Below, piece by piece: positions 1 through 4,347 of a DNA stretch of 22,913 nt (the first letter of the stretch is position 1; each line of letters begins with the position of its first letter). Under the pieces are notes generated by a model that was not told the origin of the DNA, did not search any database, and was given only the letters and a program-made list of their open reading frames with translations. Source of the stretch: a virus; the IMG/VR virus record IMGVR_UViG_3300020438_000294, positions 1 to 22,913 of that record; one strand, 5' to 3'. The translations under genes and the position numbers were made by a program.

Positions 1-105
1 TGTAAGTTCATTAATTTCATAATTGTTTCCGCAATAAACACATGTACAATTGAAGTGCTCTTTAATAGCTCTTCTCCATAGCCGTTTAGCATCAGGACTT
101 GTCAT
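1..105 (-). CDS. HNH endonuclease, 5' part only
   Basis: The gene runs off the left edge; 35 codons are visible from the ATG at 105. The translation begins MTSPDAKRLWRRAIKEHF and carries the pair C-T-C-V-Y-C-G, a zinc-knuckle CxxC of the kind that opens many phage HNH nucleases. The His-Asn-His core itself would lie outside the window. An in-frame ATG at 156 would add 17 residues and overlaps the stop of the upstream gene as ATGA; neither start has a clear Shine-Dalgarno, so the start is uncertain. In many tailed phages an HNH enzyme sits next to the terminase and helps cut DNA during packaging; the small terminase lies two genes upstream here. The family call rests on the N-terminal pattern and context. 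Confidence 0.72.
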   Translation of the reverse strand, partial: MTSPDAKRLWRRAIKEHFNCTCVYCGNNYEINELT

Positions 106-152
106 GGTTATTAGGTTGAATAAATAGTGATCAGGGGTTGGTAGTAGTGGGG

Positions 153-407
153 TCATTTACGAATTTTTAATCTGCTTTTACGGTTAATAGAAGGATCTTG
201 AAGTCTGCCTTTAGTAGTACTGCCTTTGTAGTGAGCAGCATCTTTACCGTCATGGTTTCCTTTAGTACCTAGCTTTATGTTTAACCTGTCAGCATTTCTT
301 CTGATTCGTTTACCCTTTGGGGTTTGCATGTAAGCTCGTTGTTGTTTATTTCTTTTCTTACGAGCTTCAGGATTACTCCTGTAGTATTCAGCTGTGTTTC
401 CTGCCAT
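153..407 (-). CDS. Small basic protein between terminase and HNH genes
   Basis: An 84-residue protein very rich in Lys and Arg. It has three visible parts: an N-terminal basic helix-like stretch (about residues 1-40, with EARKKRNKQQRAY), a glycine/histidine segment GNHDGKDAAHYKG (about 50-62), and a basic tail ending RKSRLKIRK. The start overlaps the end of the small terminase gene by 20 nt, so translation is probably coupled. The net positive charge suggests nucleic-acid binding, but I see no catalytic motif. Similar small proteins with a GDGKD-like segment are, from memory, common in marine cyanophages and are annotated as hypothetical. A role in packaging or head DNA is possible from position only. 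Confidence 0.8.
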   Translation of the reverse strand: MAGNTAEYYRSNPEARKKRNKQQRAYMQTPKGKRIRRNADRLNIKLGTKGNHDGKDAAHYKGSTTKGRLQDPSINRKSRLKIRK

Positions 408-633
408 AGAGTCTGCTCTGTACTAGTTCTGGATCTACTTTTGGCATTACGGCTGCAAGCTTGGAGAGTGGGTTGCCTTCAAATGCAATACCGCTAATGT
501 CGTTAGTTTTAAGCCATTCACAGGCTGCTTTTAAATCTTGAGTAGAAGCTTCGCCACTTTTGACCCTCTTTAGGAATTCAGTTGTGACGAGGTTATGTAA
601 TTCGTTAAATTGGTCTTCAGTGGCTTTCTTCAT
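388..633 (-). CDS. Terminase small subunit (DNA maturase A-like)
   Basis: An 81-residue helical protein (MKKATEDQFNELHNLVTTEF at the N-terminus) with a central ASTQDLKAACEWLKTNDI helix-turn region and the C-terminal motif DPELVQSRLYGR. This matches the pattern I recall for small terminase subunits of T7-like cyanophages and pelagiphages. The subunit recognises concatemeric phage DNA and hands it to the large ATPase/nuclease subunit. The start is well supported: GGAGGA lies 5 nt upstream of the ATG at 633, and the ATG overlaps the upstream stop as ATGA. T7 gp18 is of similar size (about 89 aa). The large subunit is not in the window and is expected further left, beyond the HNH gene. Confidence 0.8.
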   Translation of the reverse strand: MKKATEDQFNELHNLVTTEFLKRVKSGEASTQDLKAACEWLKTNDISGIAFEGNPLSKLAAVMPKVDPELVQSRLYGRKHS

Positions 634-1088
634 CTTCTTCCTCCGTAGTTTTTTGGTGCATCATCTAAAGTTCCTGATGCAAGTTTTCGTTGATCTGCTA
701 AAGACATCATTGTTGCAATAGACATCAGTAAGGGACGTTTTAAAGCAAATGAAGCAGCAGTTTTTTCAGGTTTGATTTTTAACAGTCTTTTTAATAATCT
801 TCGACTATGATCAGGTATGCCATACTTACCTTTCTCAGGTAACTTTCTTCCATACCTACCTGTGTCAGGTCTATATAATCTTTTACTTGGCTTTAACTTT
901 TTATAAGAGTCTCTAAGTTTATCTAATTTAAGTTTATATTTGTCACCCTTTTTCCAATTATCTAAAGCATTTTTAATCATCTCAGCAGCATCATCCAATA
1001 AAGCATCTTCAATTGCAGCTGGACCTTTAGGACGTATATTGTTATATGGTTTTATTTTTAAAGATCTAATATTGTTAGATGCTGTCAT
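630..1088 (-). CDS. Basic protein of unknown function
   Basis: A 152-residue protein with many Lys and Arg residues and no recognisable motif. Residues about 45-75 form a lysine-rich helix (KKGDKYKLKLDKLRDSYKKL). Residues 75-110 contain RLYRPDTGRYGRKLPEKGKYG and a second basic helix RRLLKRLLKIKP. Residues about 112-140 are mildly hydrophobic (ASFALKRPLLMSIATMMSLA). The gene lies between a 53-aa small protein and the small terminase, with a 4-nt ATGA overlap to the latter. A GGGAG lies 9 nt upstream of the ATG at 1088. DNA or membrane-surface contact would fit the composition, but this is inference. I do not recognise it as a standard member of the T7-like cyanophage core. Confidence 0.8.
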   Translation of the reverse strand: MTASNNIRSLKIKPYNNIRPKGPAAIEDALLDDAAEMIKNALDNWKKGDKYKLKLDKLRDSYKKLKPSKRLYRPDTGRYGRKLPEKGKYGIPDHSRRLLKRLLKIKPEKTAASFALKRPLLMSIATMMSLADQRKLASGTLDDAPKNYGGRR

Positions 1089-1093
1089 AAAAT

Positions 1094-1255
1094 CTAGCTC
1101 CCTGGGAATAAGTTTTTCTTGATTAATTCAACTGCCTTATCATCAATGGTGTTATCAGTAGATTCTGCGTAAGCTTCTAGTAGTTGTATAACTAACTCTT
1201 TAACAGCAGATGAGCTGAGAAATGCCATGAGGATGGGCTTGATAAGTACAATCAT
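1094..1255 (-). CDS. Small hydrophobic-helix protein (53 aa)
   Basis: A 53-codon gene whose product begins MIVLIKPILMAFLSSSAVKE and ends KKNLFPGS. The N-terminal 15 residues are hydrophobic. The rest looks like two amphipathic helices (LVIQLLEAYAESTDNTIDDK, then AVELIKKNLF). Its ATG at 1255 overlaps the stop of the upstream 27-codon gene as TAATG, which supports real, coupled translation. Similar short proteins starting MIVLIKPIL are familiar to me from marine cyanophages as hypothetical proteins. A membrane-associated or lysis-accessory role is possible from the helix and location, but nothing in the sequence proves it. Confidence 0.65.
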   Translation of the reverse strand: MIVLIKPILMAFLSSSAVKELVIQLLEAYAESTDNTIDDKAVELIKKNLFPGS

Positions 1256-1338
1256 TATTTAGTAGTGGTTTTCTTAGTTGTTTTTTTTGCTTTAGCTTCA
1301 GCTGCTTTCTTAGCTATTTGGTCGCTTAAAGTACTCAT
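1255..1338 (-). CDS. Lysine/threonine-rich 27-aa peptide
   Basis: A 27-codon reading frame, MSTLSDQIAKKAAEAKAKKT followed by TKKTTTK. It is linked on both sides: its ATG overlaps the stop of the upstream secreted-protein gene as ATGA, and its stop overlaps the next ATG as TAATG. Such perfect stop-start linkage at both ends in a compact phage operon is the main evidence that it is translated. The composition resembles short basic tails that bind nucleic acid or other acidic partners. It may instead be a translational relay between its neighbours. Confidence 0.5.
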   Translation of the reverse strand: MSTLSDQIAKKAAEAKAKKTTKKTTTK

Positions 1339-1913
1339 TTAAATAGTCCGAATTTCTTTTTAGGTTTTGTTGGTGGATTTGTTTCTTTGAGATATGCAGA
1401 TATAGCTATGACGTCGCTACACATACTGGCTACACGGCTACCAGGACGTAGCATAAAGCCTTTAGTTTGTAAGTCTGCACATTTCAATGCTCTGACTAAT
1501 TCGTAGTCCAGACGCATCTTTTCTTCTTGCCTTGCAGCAATAGAGAGACAACGCTTTAATCCTCTACGGTCCAAAGGAACCATAAAGTTAATCTGTCCTC
1601 CCCAGTTCTCAGCGACGGTATATGTTTGTTGAACCATCTCCTCGTCAAATGGAGTCGTATGATTTCCCATGTAGAATGGAGAGAAAGTCATAGTTGATCC
1701 GTTACACGAAATGTTAGGTCCGTAGTGCTGTCTCGACGGTGCTCCATTGTTCTGGAATTGCACCGCGCTATTTGTGACATTTCCTGTCGCAGCAGCTACT
1801 GGATTACTTACGTTATTCGTCTCATCCTCTGCACGTACGGGTGCTACTGAGAGAAGACTGATAAGGAGACCGTAGTAGACGAGGTGTCGATTTCTCTTTC
1901 TACTACTTCTAAT
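1335..1913 (-). CDS. Secreted protein overlapping the upstream secreted gene; start codon unclear
   Basis: The frame contains an apparent signal peptide (basic RKRNRH, then LVYYGLLISLLSVAPVRA, then EDE), followed by about 164 residues with four Cys (ISCNGS, KRCLS, LKCAD, MCSD) that could form two disulfides. Its first half overlaps the preceding secreted gene in the -1 frame. The only ATG upstream is at 2207, which would give 290 aa but put about 100 arginine- and serine-rich residues ahead of the signal peptide; that stretch looks like an out-of-frame shadow. No ATG, GTG or TTG lies just before the signal peptide; the nearest candidate is ATT at 1913, which I use here. From memory, marine cyanophages carry similar adjacent secreted pairs of unknown function. 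A virion or periplasmic/envelope role is inference. Confidence 0.7.
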   Translation of the reverse strand: MRSSRKRNRHLVYYGLLISLLSVAPVRAEDETNNVSNPVAAATGNVTNSAVQFQNNGAPSRQHYGPNISCNGSTMTFSPFYMGNHTTPFDEEMVQQTYTVAENWGGQINFMVPLDRRGLKRCLSIAARQEEKMRLDYELVRALKCADLQTKGFMLRPGSRVASMCSDVIAISAYLKETNPPTKPKKKFGLFK

Positions 1914-2215
1914 GAAAGTATTTGACTTGCTGCTCTTGATACCACTTCTAGTGAGAAGGGATCGCCAGCCGTGTGTAAAGTGTAGATCGAGTCTGAGTCG
2001 ACAATACCTCCTGAAGAAGCTGAAGTTTGGGTGACGTTTTCTCCACTCCACTTGTTCAGAGCTGACCCGTAAGTAGTTGTCGTGATCGTCTCCTCTATAG
2101 CCTGAGTTGTTGTTGTTGTACTGTTCATCGAACCCTGGGTGAAGTTTGGGGTTACTAATTCTGCTCTTGCTGCTGTGGGTGATGCCAGTAAGAAGAGTAA
2201 TAGCCATTTGTTCAT
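1844..2215 (-). CDS. Secreted Thr/Ser-rich protein
   Basis: A 123-residue protein with a clear signal peptide (MNKWLLLFLLASPTAARA, cleavage likely before ELVTP at residue 19). The mature part is rich in Thr and Ser, with runs STTTTTQ and ETITTTT, a TYGSALNKWSGENVT segment and a C-terminus ending VSLSVFSQ. The ATG at 2215 overlaps the stop of the upstream 56-aa gene as ATGA. The last 70 nt overlap the next gene in the -1 frame. The repetitive beta-prone composition suits an extended surface or periplasmic protein. Proteins with the same layout (LVTPNFTQG followed by Thr-rich repeats) are, as I recall, widespread in marine cyanophages without known function. Confidence 0.82.
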   Translation of the reverse strand: MNKWLLLFLLASPTAARAELVTPNFTQGSMNSTTTTTQAIEETITTTTYGSALNKWSGENVTQTSASSGGIVDSDSIYTLHTAGDPFSLEVVSRAASQILSLEVVEREIDTSSTTVSLSVFSQ

Positions 2216-2382
2216 TCTTCTTTTTTCTTATTCATTGGACAATTAACAGTTGCTTTACCGTTGCCATTTTTATTACCAGTGGTCAAGCCAAAAGTTGCTA
2301 AGGCTCCAGTAAAGACAGAAGCTACAAAAGTTATATCCGAGTTACCAGCTTTCTTTATCATGGGTAACTCTACATAATTCAT
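2212..2382 (-). CDS. Second half of a TGA-split membrane protein (holin candidate)
   Basis: A 56-codon gene beginning MNYVELPMIKKAGNSDITF. A hydrophobic segment follows at about residues 17-35 (DITFVASVFTGALATFGL), then a basic tail ending MNKKKEE. It is in the same frame as the 45-codon gene upstream and separated from it only by TGA and three codons. In related cyanophage proteins, as I remember them, these two parts form one continuous two-helix membrane protein. Two short membrane helices, a charged tail and a position after the fibre genes all fit a holin-like or lysis-accessory role (T7 places its holin gene 17.5 there), but this is inference. Its stop overlaps the next ATG as ATGA. Confidence 0.6.
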   Translation of the reverse strand: MNYVELPMIKKAGNSDITFVASVFTGALATFGLTTGNKNGNGKATVNCPMNKKKEE

Positions 2383-2391
2383 AGTTATGAT

Positions 2392-2529
2392 TCAAATAAA
2401 GCCCGACCAAACCACTACTCCTAGACGTACGAAAGTTCCAAGAATCTGTATTTGATGTTCTTGGTCTTCAGCAGCATCTTTGAGTTTTGTTAGGAGGCTT
2501 GGTTTCGGGCTTTCCTCTTTTCCTTCCAT
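2392..2529 (-). CDS. First half of a TGA-split membrane protein (45 aa)
   Basis: A 45-codon gene starting at the ATG at 2529, inside the end of the 94-aa gene upstream and in a different frame. The product has a charged N-terminus (MEGKEESPKP), an amphipathic helix (LLTKLKDAAEDQEHQIQIL), and a hydrophobic segment GTFVRLGVVVWSGFI that is cut off by the stop TGA at 2394-2392. The same frame stays open after the TGA for 60 more codons, containing the 56-aa gene. The KLKDAAEDQE...IQILGTFVRLGVVVW pattern is one I recall as conserved in marine cyanophage proteins. Either the gene is truly split, or TGA is read through, or the stop is a mutation or sequencing error. Confidence 0.6.
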   Translation of the reverse strand: MEGKEESPKPSLLTKLKDAAEDQEHQIQILGTFVRLGVVVWSGFI

Positions 2530-2774
2530 TTATCAATTTTAGTTTGTAGTTGTTTTTGAACTTTCTTTTTAATTGGTTCAAATAAAGATGAAGTTATAGA
2601 TGTAGTAGCTACAGCTACAACAGCAGTAGAAACAGCAGTCACTACAACCGCTGTCTCAGGTACTGGCATCTTTATATCTAGAACTGGAATCTTTAAACTG
2701 GGTGGTTCTGGTTGTTCTGTTGACTCTGCTTTAACATCTTCAGGTGCCTCCAGATCACTCGGAGGTATAACCAT
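2490..2774 (-). CDS. Single-pass membrane protein with basic cytoplasmic tail
   Basis: From the ATG at 2774 the product has 94 residues: a Pro/Glu-rich N-terminus (VIPPSDLEAPEDV, EQPEPPSLKIPVLDIKMP), one membrane-length segment at about residues 41-63 (AVVVTAVSTAVVAVATTSIT), and a Lys/Arg-rich C-terminal helix (KKKVQKQLQTKIDKWKEKRK). The frame is open upstream for 30 more codons encoding PKPDSLYFRPPTARIPSYKP, which looks like genuine protein and resembles the N-terminus of cyanophage relatives I recall. No ATG, GTG or TTG precedes it, only ATA at 2864 or 2858. The true start may therefore be further upstream. Function unknown; a membrane or lysis-related role is suggested only by topology and position. 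Confidence 0.75.
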   Translation of the reverse strand: MVIPPSDLEAPEDVKAESTEQPEPPSLKIPVLDIKMPVPETAVVVTAVSTAVVAVATTSITSSLFEPIKKKVQKQLQTKIDKWKEKRKARNQAS

Positions 2775-2860
2775 TGGTTTATATGATGGTATCCGAGCTG
2801 TAGGAGGTCTGAAGTAAAGTGAATCAGGTTTGGGTAGTGTTGCTCTAGGTAGATGTATTG

Positions 2861-3106
2861 TTATAGTTTAGAATTTCCTAAAGTTATAGCATTGTCTTTT
2901 GTTGTCCAATCTTCACTTGTCCAGATAGAAGAACCATTTTCGTGTTTATAAGATTTGATAATTTCTAAATGCTTTACATTACGACCTATAGTATTTTTTT
3001 CTTCATCTGTAAGAGATGATTTAGCAGCAAGTTCATTTATTAAAGTTACGCTATGTTCACCATGAGCAAATAGAGTAGCGATTTCGTCTGTTGTACGGTC
3101 AGCCAT
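2861..3106 (-). CDS. Small hypothetical protein (81 aa)
   Basis: An 81-residue acidic helical protein beginning MADRTTDEIATLFAHGEHSV. A tryptophan-containing C-terminal segment SIWTSEDWTTKDNAITLGN follows after about residue 60. I recall short cyanophage proteins with the same MADRT...LFA.GEHSV...ARNV.HLEI pattern, all of unknown function, located after the tail fibre genes. It starts 2 nt after the stop of the 54-codon gene upstream, which supports an operon. No signal peptide or membrane segment is visible. Confidence 0.75.
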   Translation of the reverse strand: MADRTTDEIATLFAHGEHSVTLINELAAKSSLTDEEKNTIGRNVKHLEIIKSYKHENGSSIWTSEDWTTKDNAITLGNSKL

Positions 3107-3108
3107 AA

Positions 3109-3273
3109 TTAAGATTCTTCTTCTGTAGTTGTTTCGTTTTCAGTTTCTTGCTCAGTTTCAGCCTGAGCGAGTTCATCTAAAATTTTTAATGCACCAGTGA
3201 TTTCGTTAAAACGAACCATAAGTTGATTTCTTTCTTCTATTAAGTTTTGAGCTTTTTCTTGGATGGTTGTCAT
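3109..3273 (-). CDS. Small acidic coiled-coil protein (54 aa)
   Basis: A 54-codon gene beginning MTTIQEKAQNLIEERNQLMV. The first 36 residues form a predicted amphipathic, coiled-coil-like helix (QEKAQNLIEERNQLMVRFNE, then ITGALKILDEL). The last 18 residues are almost all Glu, Thr and Gln (ETEQETENETTTEEES). It sits 6 nt after the upstream gene and 2 nt before the downstream gene. Similar short helical proteins starting MTTIQEKAQ are known to me from marine cyanophages. An assembly-chaperone or adaptor role would fit a short coiled coil with an acidic tail, but this is speculation. Confidence 0.65.
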   Translation of the reverse strand: MTTIQEKAQNLIEERNQLMVRFNEITGALKILDELAQAETEQETENETTTEEES

Positions 3274-3279
3274 AATATT

Positions 3280-3531
3280 TTAAAAAGGGTTTGAATCAGT
3301 CCAAGCATCAGTAGCAAGAATAGTTAGTATCTCACTATGTGTGTATGGACCTTCTGTACTAGAAATACTAGATACAAAGGATGGAGTTTCACCATCCCAT
3401 TTTATAAATGTTTTTGAATTATCTACTGATTTACGAAGAACGTTTTCAGTTTCAATAATTTTTGAAAAATCTACTTTAGATAATTCTGTTGTTGGGAAAA
3501 TAACCCAACGTCTATTTTCAAATCTTGCCAT
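3280..3531 (-). CDS. Conserved cyanophage hypothetical protein (83 aa)
   Basis: An 83-residue protein beginning MARFENRRWVIFPTTELSKV. It contains ENVLRKSVDNSKTFIKWDGE and ends EGPYTHSEILTILATDAWTD. The pattern RRWVIFP...ELSKVDF...VRKSVD..KTF.KW and the terminal TH.EI..IL...W are, from memory, recurrent in cyanophage genomes close to tail fibre genes. No signal peptide, membrane helix or catalytic motif is seen. It follows the lectin gene with a 6-nt gap. A role with the fibres or their assembly is possible from position alone. Confidence 0.78.
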   Translation of the reverse strand: MARFENRRWVIFPTTELSKVDFSKIIETENVLRKSVDNSKTFIKWDGETPSFVSSISSTEGPYTHSEILTILATDAWTDSNPF

Positions 3532-3537
3532 AGTTAA

Positions 3538-4344
3538 TTAAAGTCCAAAGGTTGATTTGGTTGCGTCATAGTTTTGGGTAACTTGAGCAGCTGTTAAACC
3601 AGTACCTTGATATATACGAACTTGAGCAATTTTGCCATTGAAGAAGTATGAGCTTCCACCATAATTACCTATATATGCAGTAGCTGTTCCATCATATACT
3701 GTCCCATTATGGGTGTTACTATATTTCTCTACTTTATCTATATATATTTTCCAAACATTACTAGCTCTACTTATAACAACATGATGCCAACCACCTGTTG
3801 TAAGACTATTACTTCCTGAATTTATACCAGTGACGAAATAGCTACCTGTGTTGTCTGCCGCAGAGAACCAAGCCATAATTTTATTGTCATACCAATAAAC
3901 TTGTATTGGAGCATTTTTAGACAATATACAATTATAATCTCCAGCCGCACCTGAATCTACATTGATCCAAGCTTCAAATGTCCAGTCAACGTTTGTAGGT
4001 TCTATGCTTGCATCATCAGGGATAGAGATGTAATCGTCTGTACCATCAAAATCAAATATTCCTCCATCAGAATTGCTATGGGTAGCTCCACTTATTGTTC
4101 CATCATTATCTTCACTGGTTAAATCAGTCCAAGTAGTACCACTACCTCCATATGAACTGCTATCTCCCGCATCTAAATGTAATTTTAAATTAGTAGATAA
4201 TACAGTCGGGATATAACCTTTCCAATTGGTTGATACGTTGGGATAAATATCTGAACCTGTTTTCCAAGTTCCACCTACATTGACGTAATAATTAGAAGCG
4301 GTTTTCCATGTTCCGCTAACATTTACATGAACAGTGTTAGTCAT
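3538..4344 (-). CDS. LamG/concanavalin A-like lectin, probable tail fibre tip or adhesin
   Basis: A 268-residue protein in two parts. Residues 1-45 hold three imperfect repeats of about 14 residues (VNVSGTWKTASNYY, VNVGGTWKTGSDIY, PNVSTNWKGYIP). Residues about 50-262 form a LamG-type jelly-roll: LKLHLDAGDSSSYGGSGTTW, FDFDGTDDYISIPD, WTFEAWINVD, GWHHVVIS, VWKIYIDKVEKYS, and GKIAQVRIYQGTGLTAAQVT near the end. Such domains bind carbohydrates, so the protein likely contacts host surface glycans as a fibre tip or accessory adhesin. It begins 3 nt after the giant fibre gene stops. The N-terminal repeats could be the docking part to a fibre or baseplate. No signal peptide is present, as expected for a virion protein. 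Confidence 0.85.
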   Translation of the reverse strand: MTNTVHVNVSGTWKTASNYYVNVGGTWKTGSDIYPNVSTNWKGYIPTVLSTNLKLHLDAGDSSSYGGSGTTWTDLTSEDNDGTISGATHSNSDGGIFDFDGTDDYISIPDDASIEPTNVDWTFEAWINVDSGAAGDYNCILSKNAPIQVYWYDNKIMAWFSAADNTGSYFVTGINSGSNSLTTGGWHHVVISRASNVWKIYIDKVEKYSNTHNGTVYDGTATAYIGNYGGSSYFFNGKIAQVRIYQGTGLTAAQVTQNYDATKSTFGL

Positions 4345-4347
4345 AAT

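Noticed and set aside
1914-2207. N-terminal 98 residues of the 290-codon frame beginning at the ATG at 2207
   Set aside because: This part is read wholly inside the first secreted gene in another frame, is Arg/Ser/His-rich and shadow-like, and would place an obvious signal peptide in the middle of the protein.
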